Shown here one piece after another: positions 8,355 through 14,482 of a stretch of DNA of 14,482 bases; the stretch's first letter is position 1; the number at the start of each line of letters is the position of its first letter. This stretch comes from Bacteroidota bacterium. GTDB taxonomy: Bacteria; Bacteroidota; Bacteroidia; Chitinophagales; LD1. The stretch is from the NCBI GenBank assembly GCA_947457525.1, contig CANGXE010000012.1, positions 1-14,482 of the forward strand, read 5' to 3'. The notes under the pieces are model-generated. The model was not told the origin of the DNA, did no database searches, and saw nothing but the letters and a program-made list of their open reading frames with translations. The position numbers and the translations under genes were made by a program.

Positions 8355-8666
8355 ATGAAAGTAGAAATCACAGACTATGCTAAATCCGAGCTAAGGAAAA
8401 TTCATAATTACCATGTTCAGGTAGCATCACCCGAAATCGCAACAAAGCTCATTAATAAAATCCTAGATGCAATTGATGAATTAGCACAACTTCCATCGAT
8501 TGGTAGTAAAGAACCATTACTTCATGAATTGAATAAAAATTATCGCTACATCGTATGTGCTAACTATAAAATCATTTTTTATAACACGGAGAATGTTATT
8601 TACATTACGGATATTTTTGACTGTCGTCAAAATCCTGTGAAGATCACTAAACGCAACCGCCAATAA
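8355..8666 (+). CDS. ParE/RelE-superfamily toxin
   Basis: 103-residue toxin with the RelE/ParE fold. Visible family features are the N-terminal ITDYAKSELRKI helix, a central LPSIGSKEPLL loop, the strand pair YRYIVCANYKIIFY at 63-76, and the C-terminal IYITDIFDCRQNP (82-94), which matches the usual I.DIVHTRQDP-type ending. ParE members poison gyrase and RelE members cleave mRNA at the ribosome; the sequence alone does not separate them, though the overall pattern is ParE-like. It follows the antitoxin by 3 nt. Its stop codon abuts a terminator hairpin shared with the convergent higBA operon. Confidence 0.87.
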   Translation: MKVEITDYAKSELRKIHNYHVQVASPEIATKLINKILDAIDELAQLPSIGSKEPLLHELNKNYRYIVCANYKIIFYNTENVIYITDIFDCRQNPVKITKRNRQ

Positions 8667-8704
8667 AAAAACGCCCCCACTTTTCAGCGAGGGCGTTTTT
8701 ATTT
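8666..8704. terminator. Bidirectional terminator between the two TA modules (repeat copy 1)
   Basis: Perfect 10-bp arms AAAAACGCCC (8667-8676) and GGGCGTTTTT (8691-8700) around a 14-nt loop. Both strands carry a T-run after the stem. It lies directly after the toxin stop (8664-8666) and 9 nt beyond the higA stop (8713), so it can end both convergent operons. The 39-bp unit recurs at 9352-9390 with one mismatch. Confidence 0.88.
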
Positions 8705-8712
8705 TCTCTTTA

Positions 8713-9003
8713 CTAAGCAGCATTTTTTAAGTTCTTCAATTCCTTCTTTAGGCTATAGTAGTCGTGTCGCATTTGCATGCTTAGAAAAAAAAGAGCATTG
8801 ATGCCCAGTGCTTGTTCAATTTTGATAGCTATTGCTGTGCTAAAATTTCGCTTACCCGAAATGAGCTCGCTTAATACGGTTGGCGATACCTTCATAGCCG
8901 CAGCTACCTCTTTTTTGGTCATCTGCCTGTAGTCTATCTCTTCACCTAGTACAATACCCGGGTGATATGTTTTTTGAGGTGTAATTTCGTTAGCTGTTTT
9001 CAT
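8713..9003 (-). CDS. higA: HigA-type antitoxin, XRE helix-turn-helix
   Basis: 96-residue antitoxin of the HigA family that neutralises HigB and probably represses the operon. NEITPQKTYHPGIVLGEEI at the N-terminus is the family signature. The helix-turn-helix spans about residues 27-57 (MTKKEVAAAMKVSPTVLSEL, then SGKRNFS), followed by IKIEQALGI and a charged, probably helical tail. I chose the ATG at 9003 because family members start just before this signature; this leaves 10 nt after the higB stop. An upstream in-frame ATG at 9027 would add eight residues and overlap higB by 14 nt. The toxin-first order is typical of higBA. Confidence 0.9.
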   Translation of the reverse strand: MKTANEITPQKTYHPGIVLGEEIDYRQMTKKEVAAAMKVSPTVLSELISGKRNFSTAIAIKIEQALGINALFFLSMQMRHDYYSLKKELKNLKNAA

Positions 9004-9013
9004 GATATTTATT

Positions 9014-9319
9014 TTAGTGGTAATCAATTAATTCTAATATTTCGACAGTTATTTCATTCTCAGCTACTTCAAAAAAGCAAATTCTAAATTGATTATCTAC
9101 TCTTATTGATAGTTGCCCTTTTCTTTCACCTTTTAGTTTTTCAAGATTTAGGGATTTGATTTGACTTATAGTTTTTAAATCTGGAGCATCTATCAATTGG
9201 CCTATTCTTAATCTATATCGCTCTATGATATGCTTGGCAAATTTATATTTAGACACAGCCACTCTTAAGTCCGATTCATATAGATCTAATACTTTTTTGT
9301 TTTGAAATCTTACAATCAT
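9014..9319 (-). CDS. higB: HigB/RelE-type toxin
   Basis: 101-residue RelE-superfamily toxin of the HigB branch, expected to cleave mRNA on the ribosome. It opens MIVRFQNKKVLDLYE. The basic LKGERKGQLSIRVDNQFRICF segment (63-83) and VEILELIDYH ending match the HigB pattern (L.G.r.g.wsiRvn.qwRi.F ... D.h). The central region contains conserved-looking basic residues R75, R80 and H101. ATG at 9319 is the only methionine in the frame, so the start is well fixed despite a very short leader. It sits first in the operon with higA 10 nt downstream. Confidence 0.88.
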   Translation of the reverse strand: MIVRFQNKKVLDLYESDLRVAVSKYKFAKHIIERYRLRIGQLIDAPDLKTISQIKSLNLEKLKGERKGQLSIRVDNQFRICFFEVAENEITVEILELIDYH

Positions 9320-9321
9320 GC

Positions 9322-9338
9322 TTCACAAAAATAGTGAA
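9322..9338. promoter_or_regulatory. Candidate higBA operator: inverted repeat over promoter
   Basis: TTCAC (9322-9326) and GTGAA (9334-9338) are perfect inverted arms around 7 bp. The -7 box of higBA lies between and partly in them, and the higB ATG begins 2 bp away. HigA proteins usually bind palindromes over their own promoter, so autorepression is a natural inference. Confidence 0.5.
9326..9333 (-). promoter_or_regulatory. -7 box of higBA promoter
   Basis: On the minus strand TATTTTTG (9333 down to 9326) matches TAnnTTTG exactly. The expected -33 position (about 9357-9354) reads TTTT inside the A/T arm of the terminator repeat. The predicted start of transcription, near 9322, would leave only a few untranslated bases. 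Confidence 0.5.
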
Positions 9339-9351
9339 TGTTTTAAATAAT

Positions 9352-9390
9352 AAAAAACGCCCCCACTTTTTAGCGAGGGCGTTTTTATTT
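9352..9390. terminator. Terminator of the pyrophosphatase gene (repeat copy 2)
   Basis: Same hairpin as 8666-8704 in the same orientation, differing at one loop base (T at 9371 versus C at 8685). It lies 32 nt beyond the pyrophosphatase stop and just upstream of the higBA promoter, so it should end the pyrophosphatase transcript on the minus strand and insulate higBA. Confidence 0.85.
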
Positions 9391-9422
9391 AGTCTGACCA
9401 AAGTCAAACCTAAATCCAATAA

Positions 9423-11717
9423 CTATTTTACAAGTGTATCTGCATAGTTTACAACCGTAGAGTCGTTCACTACTTGCGTTTCTTGAACAACTTCAATCTT
9501 GTTTTCTGTAGGTTCAGTCGTGGTGGTTTCGTGAGAAGTCACCGCAATAAGTGGAGCGATAGTCAAACCAACTAATGAAGAAAGTTTAATCAAGATATTC
9601 ATTGAAGGACCTGAGGTGTCTTTAAATGGATCACCCACCGTGTCACCCACTACGGCTGCTTTGTGTGGTTCAGATTTTTTGTAGAAAGTTTCCGTTTTTC
9701 CGTTCACTTCAATTTCTACACCTTTCTCAAAAGATTTCTTCGCATTGTCCCATGCACCACCGGCATTGTTTTGGAAAATAGCCCAAAGCACACCGCTTAC
9801 TGTCACACCCGCCATGTAAGCACCCAAGGCTTCTGCGCCCATGATGATACCTACCAAGATAGGAGTCACGATAGTGATGACACCCGGAGCTAACATTTCA
9901 CGCAAAGCAGCTTTTGTAGAAATCTCTACACACTTACCATATTCCGGTGTGCCGGTGCCTTCCAAAATACCCGGAATTTCACGGAACTGTCTGCGCACTT
10001 CGTTCACCATGTCCATGGCTGCTTTACCCACGCTGTTCATCGCCAAGGCAGAGAACACCACAGGTATCATACCGCCAATAAACAAAGCAGCTAATACTTT
10101 TGCATCAAAAATATTGATACCGTGAATACCCGTCAGCGTCACGTAAGCAGCAAACAAAGCCAATGCCGTCAAAGCTGCAGAAGCAATCGCAAAACCTTTA
10201 CCCACGGCTGCTGTAGTGTTACCTACTGAGTCCAACACGTCTGTTTTCTCACGCACTTCTTTTGGCAATTCGCTCATTTCAGCAATACCACCCGCGTTGT
10301 CAGCAATCGGTCCGAAAGCATCTACCGCCAACTGCATCGCTGTAGTAGCCATCATTGCTGAAGCAGCAATACCCACACCATAGAAACCGGCCAATGCATA
10401 AGCGCCCCAAATAGCTGCTGCAAAAATCAACACCGGAAACGCTGTTGAAAGCATACCAGTACCCAATCCTGCAATAATGTTTGTGGCTGCACCTGTGGCT
10501 GATTTTTGAACGATGTCTTTCACCGGCTTACCACCCAATCCGGTGTAGTATTCCGTAATCATCGAAATCAAATAACCCACGGCCATACCGATACATACCG
10601 CAAAAAACACATTCATAGAAGTGGTATTAATCACACTAAACTCACCAGCGTTGAACGCACTCATTTGAATGTTTTCTGGCAACATCATTTTGATCAACAC
10701 AAAAGAAGCCGCTAAAGCCAACAACATCGAAATGTTGTTTCCTCTGTTCAATGCGCTTTGCACTGTGTCCGTGTCCGCTTTTGCATTTTCTGACACGCTC
10801 ACAAACCAGCTACCAATGATAGATGCAATGATACCTACACCAGCAATAGCGATAGGCAATAAGATAGGGCCAATGCCACCAAAGTTGTCAGCAATGCTAC
10901 CACCGTTGTCGCGGATAATGTAGTTACCCAACACCATTGAAGCTAATACTGTAGCCACATATGAACCGAACAAGTCGGCACCCATTCCGGCCACGTCACC
11001 CACGTTGTCGCCCACGTTGTCGGCAATCGTTGCCGGGTTGCGTGGATCATCCTCAGGGATACCCGCCTCTACTTTTCCTACAAGGTCAGCGCCTACGTCA
11101 GCCGCTTTAGTGTATATCCCTCCACCCACGCGCGCAAACAAAGCAATCGACTCAGCACCCAATGAGAAACCGGCCAACACTTCTAGCACTTTAGTCATTC
11201 CTGAGTAGCCACCGCCTGTCGCAAAATCTCCACCCATGAATTGGAAAAAGAAAAAGATAAACAAAGAGCTAAGTCCCAACACTGCCAATCCGGCCACGCC
11301 AAGTCCCATCACCGTTCCGCCACCAAAAGAAACCTTCAAGGCCTTAGCCAACGAAGTTTTGGCTGCTTGTGTCGTGCGCACGTTTGCTTTCGTAGCAATA
11401 CGCATACCCAAAAAACCCGCCAAGGCTGAAAAGAAACAGCCAATCACGAAAGACAAGATAATCAGCAAGCTAGAATTAGCCGCCACCTTAGGCACTTGCG
11501 AAAGCACACCTAGGCCGATGCTCGCCAACACCACATAAATAGCCAAAATGCGATACTCCGCTTTCAAAAAAGCCATCGCTCCTTCGGCAATATTTTGAGC
11601 TATACCGCTCATTTTTGCATCTCCTGCATCTTGCTTCGTAACCCACGAAGAAAGCACAGCCATGTAGACCAACGCCACAAGACCGAAAACGGGAAGAATG
11701 TAAATCAAGTTCTCCAT
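9423..11717 (-). CDS. hppA: K+-dependent membrane-bound ion-pumping pyrophosphatase
   Basis: 764-residue polytopic inner-membrane enzyme (about 16 helices) that couples PPi hydrolysis to export of H+ and/or Na+. Signature active-site motifs are GGGIYTKAADVGADLVGKVE at 198-217, DDPRNPATIADNVGDNVGD at 223-241, VDAFGPIADNAGGIAEM at 465-481 and GDTVGDPFKDTSGPSMN at 691-707. GNTTAAVGKG at 499-508, with A503 and G506, indicates the K+-dependent class; K+-independent enzymes carry lysine at the first position. The gate region is unusual: DLFGSYVAT at 248-256 lacks glutamate at both common helix-6 positions, while helix 5 has GAES with E189 where serine is usual. A charged tail (729-764) extends past the last helix. 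It is monocistronic, with a perfect -7 box upstream and a terminator downstream. Confidence 0.95.
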   Translation of the reverse strand: MENLIYILPVFGLVALVYMAVLSSWVTKQDAGDAKMSGIAQNIAEGAMAFLKAEYRILAIYVVLASIGLGVLSQVPKVAANSSLLIILSFVIGCFFSALAGFLGMRIATKANVRTTQAAKTSLAKALKVSFGGGTVMGLGVAGLAVLGLSSLFIFFFFQFMGGDFATGGGYSGMTKVLEVLAGFSLGAESIALFARVGGGIYTKAADVGADLVGKVEAGIPEDDPRNPATIADNVGDNVGDVAGMGADLFGSYVATVLASMVLGNYIIRDNGGSIADNFGGIGPILLPIAIAGVGIIASIIGSWFVSVSENAKADTDTVQSALNRGNNISMLLALAASFVLIKMMLPENIQMSAFNAGEFSVINTTSMNVFFAVCIGMAVGYLISMITEYYTGLGGKPVKDIVQKSATGAATNIIAGLGTGMLSTAFPVLIFAAAIWGAYALAGFYGVGIAASAMMATTAMQLAVDAFGPIADNAGGIAEMSELPKEVREKTDVLDSVGNTTAAVGKGFAIASAALTALALFAAYVTLTGIHGINIFDAKVLAALFIGGMIPVVFSALAMNSVGKAAMDMVNEVRRQFREIPGILEGTGTPEYGKCVEISTKAALREMLAPGVITIVTPILVGIIMGAEALGAYMAGVTVSGVLWAIFQNNAGGAWDNAKKSFEKGVEIEVNGKTETFYKKSEPHKAAVVGDTVGDPFKDTSGPSMNILIKLSSLVGLTIAPLIAVTSHETTTTEPTENKIEVVQETQVVNDSTVVNYADTLVK

Positions 11718-11782
11718 AAATTTGTTTTTAAATAAGGTTTTCTGTTAAAAAAAATACACCTGCACGGTCGGCAAGTGGGGCG

Positions 11783-11790
11783 CAAATATA
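11783..11790 (-). promoter_or_regulatory. -7 box of pyrophosphatase promoter
   Basis: TATATTTG on the minus strand matches TAnnTTTG exactly and lies 65 nt before the start codon, predicting a leader of about 60 nt. A TTTG occurs upstream (11805-11802) but too close to be a normal -33 box. Confidence 0.5.
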
Positions 11791-11957
11791 GGATTTGTAG
11801 GCAAAACCTAAAGTTTTTGCATGTATTATATAACCTTAAACCCCGATTTTGTTAAAGCTATTTGCTTATTTTGACCTCAGCTGAGCCACTAATTAATCGA
11901 CTTGAATTGTTGTGATTTAAACATCGAAGGTTGGTTGTTATTACATTTCTTTGCCAC

Positions 11958-12479
11958 GTGTACCGTATTAGCCCAACACATTACCTTTCGACTATTCACT
12001 ATGCTGATGCGCAGGAGATTTTTGCGCTGTTGCAAAGCGAAACTATACACCGCAATCTGTTGCAACTGCCCAGACCTTACACCTTTGCCCATGCGTTGGA
12101 GTGGATAGATGACAACAAAGATTTTGAAGAGGGATATCCTTACCCGATGAACTATGCCATCCGGAACCAAGCGGGGCAGTTTTGCGGCACTATTGGTTTT
12201 CATTTTATAGACCAAAAAGTGGCCGGCCATTGCGCTATTGGTTATTGGCTTGGGGAGGCGCATTGGGGGCAAGGCATCATGACTGCCGCTATCCAATCTA
12301 TTATTCATTTAGCGAAAGAAAAGCACGGATTGACCTCGCTGGAGGCCGATGTGTTTGAATGGAATGAGGCGTCTAAACGGGTGCTGTTCAAACATGGGTT
12401 TACACCTCAAAGCAGCCTTCAAAAAACAAAACTCGATGGCACGGTGGTGACCGCCCAACGGTTTATAAAAATGGTTTAA
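11958..12479 (+). CDS. GNAT family N-acetyltransferase (RimJ/RimL-like)
   Basis: 173-residue acetyl-CoA-dependent N-acetyltransferase resembling the RimJ/RimL group, which acetylates protein N-termini or small amines. The N-terminal part (YADAQEIFALLQSETIHRNL.. PYTFAHALEWID) is typical of the group. The acetyl-CoA motif IGYWLGEAHWGQGIMTAAI lies at 94-112, with Q/R-x-x-G-x-G represented by HWGQGIM. VFEWNEASKRVLFKHGF at 132-148 is the conserved C-terminal Asn-Ala-Ser/KxGF motif. There is no suitable ATG: the frame offers GTG at 11958, chosen because family proteins begin here, or TTG at 11931, which adds nine residues. It converges on the oxidoreductase gene with a 3-bp gap. The substrate is unknown. 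Confidence 0.88.
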   Translation: MYRISPTHYLSTIHYADAQEIFALLQSETIHRNLLQLPRPYTFAHALEWIDDNKDFEEGYPYPMNYAIRNQAGQFCGTIGFHFIDQKVAGHCAIGYWLGEAHWGQGIMTAAIQSIIHLAKEKHGLTSLEADVFEWNEASKRVLFKHGFTPQSSLQKTKLDGTVVTAQRFIKMV

Positions 12480-12482
12480 GCT

Positions 12483-13502
12483 TTACCACTGGCACACAAT
12501 CTTGCCTTGGCTTTTGCGGCCTTCCATGTAGCGGTGTGCCTCGGTGAGGTCTTTGACGGAAAATACTTTCCCCTTCATCGGTTTAAATACTCCGGCTTCG
12601 TAGAGCCGCACCACTTCGTTTAAGCAGCGGAGAATGGTGAGTGGTTTTTTGTCGGCTAGTTTCAGCATGTTTACTCCGAGCAAACTCTTGGAGCTCATCA
12701 TAAATATAGCGGGATGGTAAATGCCAAACTGAATGGCTTTGCCGAGTTGAGAAAACACGTTGTTGCTATCGCTCATGCTCGCTGCGCCATAGCACACAAT
12801 TCTTCCACCGGCCGTTAGGCAGTTGATGCCTTTGCGAATAAATTCTGCGCCTAGCGCATCGAATATAACGTCTACGCCTTCGCCTTTCGTTAAGTCCATA
12901 ATCACTTTGTCAAAAGCATGCTTAGACGTGTCAATCACGTGGTGAGCACCTGCTTTTTTTATCGCCTCCACTTTTGATGAGCTGCCGGTGGTGGCTATCA
13001 CTTCACAGCCTTTGTGCAAAGCAAATTGCAACAGCGCAGAACCCACGCCACCCGCTGCAGAGTGAATAACCACACGGTCGCCCGCAAAAAGCTGCACCAT
13101 CTCGGCTGCGCAATAATAAGCCGTGCAAAACTGGGTAGTGAGAGAAGCCACTTCAGTGATGTCGGCAGTGTCTGAAATCTTGACGGCTGCGCGGGCATCG
13201 GTCGCTACAAATTCGGCATAGCCGCCAAAGCGGGTCATGGCCGTCACGCGGTCGCCCGGTTGCAAATGCGCGACCTCGCCCCCCGTGCTGACTACCTTGC
13301 CCACTACATCATAGCCAATCACACTCGGCAGGGGAGGTGCATCGCGATATTGCCCCTTGCGCGCCATGATGTCGGCAAAGTTCAGCCCAAAGCCTTCCAC
13401 CGCTATCAACACTTCACCGGTTTTGGGTTCGGGCTTGGCGGTTTCTCTCACTTCAAAGGCTTTATCGGCATCTCCGTGTTGCACTACATAAACTGCTTTC
13501 AT
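12483..13502 (-). CDS. MDR-family NADPH:quinone oxidoreductase (zinc-free ADH-like)
   Basis: 339-residue medium-chain dehydrogenase/reductase expected to use NADPH to reduce quinones or enones. The GroES-like domain (about 1-125) includes GLNFADIMARKGQYRDAPPL and PSVIGYDVVGKV. The Rossmann domain has the AAGGVGSALLQ nucleotide-binding motif at 149-159 and a GGRIVCYGA strand at 232-240. The cysteine/histidine ligands of zinc alcohol dehydrogenases are absent where expected, placing it in the zinc-independent quinone oxidoreductase group. The motif pattern recalls VAT-1-like members. The ATG at 13502 gives the typical MKAVYV start. It diverges from the PPK2 gene, and no clear -7 box was found upstream. 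Confidence 0.9.
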   Translation of the reverse strand: MKAVYVVQHGDADKAFEVRETAKPEPKTGEVLIAVEGFGLNFADIMARKGQYRDAPPLPSVIGYDVVGKVVSTGGEVAHLQPGDRVTAMTRFGGYAEFVATDARAAVKISDTADITEVASLTTQFCTAYYCAAEMVQLFAGDRVVIHSAAGGVGSALLQFALHKGCEVIATTGSSSKVEAIKKAGAHHVIDTSKHAFDKVIMDLTKGEGVDVIFDALGAEFIRKGINCLTAGGRIVCYGAASMSDSNNVFSQLGKAIQFGIYHPAIFMMSSKSLLGVNMLKLADKKPLTILRCLNEVVRLYEAGVFKPMKGKVFSVKDLTEAHRYMEGRKSQGKIVCQW

Positions 13503-13621
13503 GCTCGGGGTGGTTTAGTTGTCGGCAATATCTTCATTCTAGCCTACAATACAAAAAATGGTAATCGTGCGTGCTAAATCAAAACAGCTTTTTAACTTGG
13601 CTACATAAAACAAAGACGTGT

Positions 13622-14377
13622 ATGGCTAAAATAAAATTGTTGGCAATAGATACTCGCGCTCCCAAAAAAATGAGCAAAGAGAACATCAAGAAAGAAACGC
13701 AGAAATTGAAATTCAAAATTGAAGAGTTACAAAACTTGATGTATGCCGAAGGGAAACATGCTTTACTTATCATTTTGCAAGGCATGGATGCATCGGGCAA
13801 AGATGGTACGATAAAAAATGTGTTTGATGCCGTCAACCCGATGGGCTGCCGAGTGGTGTCGTTCAAAAAGCCAACTGAGTTGGAAATGAAACACGACTTT
13901 CTGTGGCGCGTGCACCAACAAGTGCCGGAGAAAGGAATTGTACATATTTTCAACCGTTCACATTACGAAGATGTGCTTATTCAGCGCGTACACAATTGGA
14001 TAGATGAAAAAACCGTAAAACAACGCTTCAATCACATCAATGACTTTGAACAACTGTTAGTTGAGAGCAACACAGTCGTAGTAAAGTTTTATTTACACAT
14101 TTCACAAGATGTGCAACTCAAACGTTTGGAAGAACGCATGACCGACATCACTAAAATGTGGAAACACAACGATAATGATTTGAAAGAACGCGAACTTTGG
14201 CCGGCCTATATGAAAGCCTATGAAGATGTATTTTTAAACTGTGAAACAGCCGCGCCTTGGACGATAGTTCCAGCCGATCAAAATTGGTATAAAGAATATG
14301 TCATCGCCAAACGAGTGGTTGAAGAATTAGAAAAACTAGACATGAAATTTCCCGGATTAAAACCGGCAGAGAAATAG
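13622..14377 (+). CDS. Polyphosphate kinase 2 family, probably class III
   Basis: 251-residue polyphosphate:nucleotide phosphotransferase that moves phosphate between polyphosphate and nucleotides (AMP/ADP to ATP in class III, reversible). Walker A is GMDASGKDGT at 54-63, the Walker B-like motif is FNRSHYEDVL at 110-119, and the basic lid region lies about 163-190 (LKRLEERMTDITKMWKHNDN). FNRSHYEDVL is typical of the class III/PPK2-related group rather than the FDRSWYNRA form of class I. The ATG at 13622 is chosen; an in-frame GTG at 13571 would add 17 unconserved residues. No PPK1 or exopolyphosphatase is adjacent. It reads toward the RraA-family gene 19 bp downstream, which may be co-transcribed. 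Confidence 0.92.
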   Translation: MAKIKLLAIDTRAPKKMSKENIKKETQKLKFKIEELQNLMYAEGKHALLIILQGMDASGKDGTIKNVFDAVNPMGCRVVSFKKPTELEMKHDFLWRVHQQVPEKGIVHIFNRSHYEDVLIQRVHNWIDEKTVKQRFNHINDFEQLLVESNTVVVKFYLHISQDVQLKRLEERMTDITKMWKHNDNDLKERELWPAYMKAYEDVFLNCETAAPWTIVPADQNWYKEYVIAKRVVEELEKLDMKFPGLKPAEK

Positions 14378-14396
14378 TTAAAACAACACCAATAAT

Positions 14397-14482
14397 ATGC
14401 TTTTAAGAACTACAGATTTATGTGATTCGCACCCTAGCATGGTGCAGGTGGCCGCCCCCATCGGGTTTAAGGATTATGGCGC
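14397..14482 (+). CDS. RraA family protein, 3' partial
   Basis: ATG at 14397 opens a frame still open at the window edge (28 codons). The translation, MLLRTTDLCDSHPSMVQVAA then PIGFKDYG, matches the start of RraA-family proteins (T-x-D-L-C-D-x-H-x-x-x-V-x-V-x-x-P, then F-x-D-[FY]-G). Family members are either regulators of RNase E or class II aldolases for 4-hydroxy-4-methyl-2-oxoglutarate; with only the N-terminus visible I cannot choose. It starts 19 bp after the PPK2 stop on the same strand with no terminator between, suggesting co-transcription. Confidence 0.75.
   Translation, partial: MLLRTTDLCDSHPSMVQVAAPIGFKDYG

Noticed and set aside
9663..11538. Several plus-strand open frames of 62-100 codons opposite the pyrophosphatase gene
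   Set aside because: They lie wholly in the antisense strand of a well-supported conserved gene, show no recognisable family, and are explained by codon bias of the real gene.
13571..13621. GTG start at 13571 for the PPK2 gene
   Set aside because: The extra 17 residues do not resemble family N-termini, and an ATG at 13622 gives the expected start.
9423..14377. A shared phosphate/polyphosphate operon joining the pyrophosphatase and PPK2 genes
   Set aside because: They lie on opposite strands, about 1.9 kb apart, with unrelated genes between them; only a loose metabolic theme connects them.

Overview
This window reads as chromosomal DNA from a Bacteroidota bacterium. The signs are a type IX secretion (T9SS) adhesin with SprB-type repeats and a gliding-motility-type C-terminal domain, a PorP/SprF outer-membrane protein beside it, several perfect or near matches to the Bacteroidota -7 promoter box TAnnTTTG, few recognisable Shine-Dalgarno sites, and a membrane pyrophosphatase that looks like the Flavobacterium type. 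No rRNA, tRNA, CRISPR array, insertion sequence or prophage gene was seen.

Layout. Bases 1-2905 hold the 3' part of a very large secreted adhesin: ten SprB-like repeats, one Ig/PKD-like domain and a T9SS type B sorting domain. A PorP/SprF protein follows (3040-4110) and is its likely partner for export or surface anchoring, closed by a strong terminator. Bases 4169-4471 are nearly gene-free and hold what looks like the decayed tail of an RHS-type protein. A PhoD-like phosphatase (minus) and a GH3 beta-glucosidase (plus) are divergent and both probably exported. Next come two toxin-antitoxin modules facing each other: an antitoxin-ParE/RelE pair (plus) and a HigB-HigA pair (minus). The higBA pair lies between two almost identical 39-bp terminator hairpins. 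A K+-dependent membrane pyrophosphatase (minus), a GNAT acetyltransferase (plus), an MDR-family quinone oxidoreductase (minus), a PPK2 polyphosphate kinase (plus) and the first 28 codons of an RraA-family gene (plus) complete the window.

How the genes fit together. The adhesin and PorP/SprF form one functional unit. The pyrophosphatase and PPK2 both handle phosphoanhydrides (PPi and polyphosphate), but they are transcribed separately and I see no operon joining them. The phosphatase and glucosidase are ordinary scavenging enzymes.

I found no convincing new multi-gene system. The observations most worth checking are the repeat-flanked higBA cassette with an operator-like palindrome over its promoter, the position of the gate glutamate in the pyrophosphatase, the exchanged cysteines in two adjacent adhesin repeats, and the RHS-like remnant with a perfect promoter box upstream.
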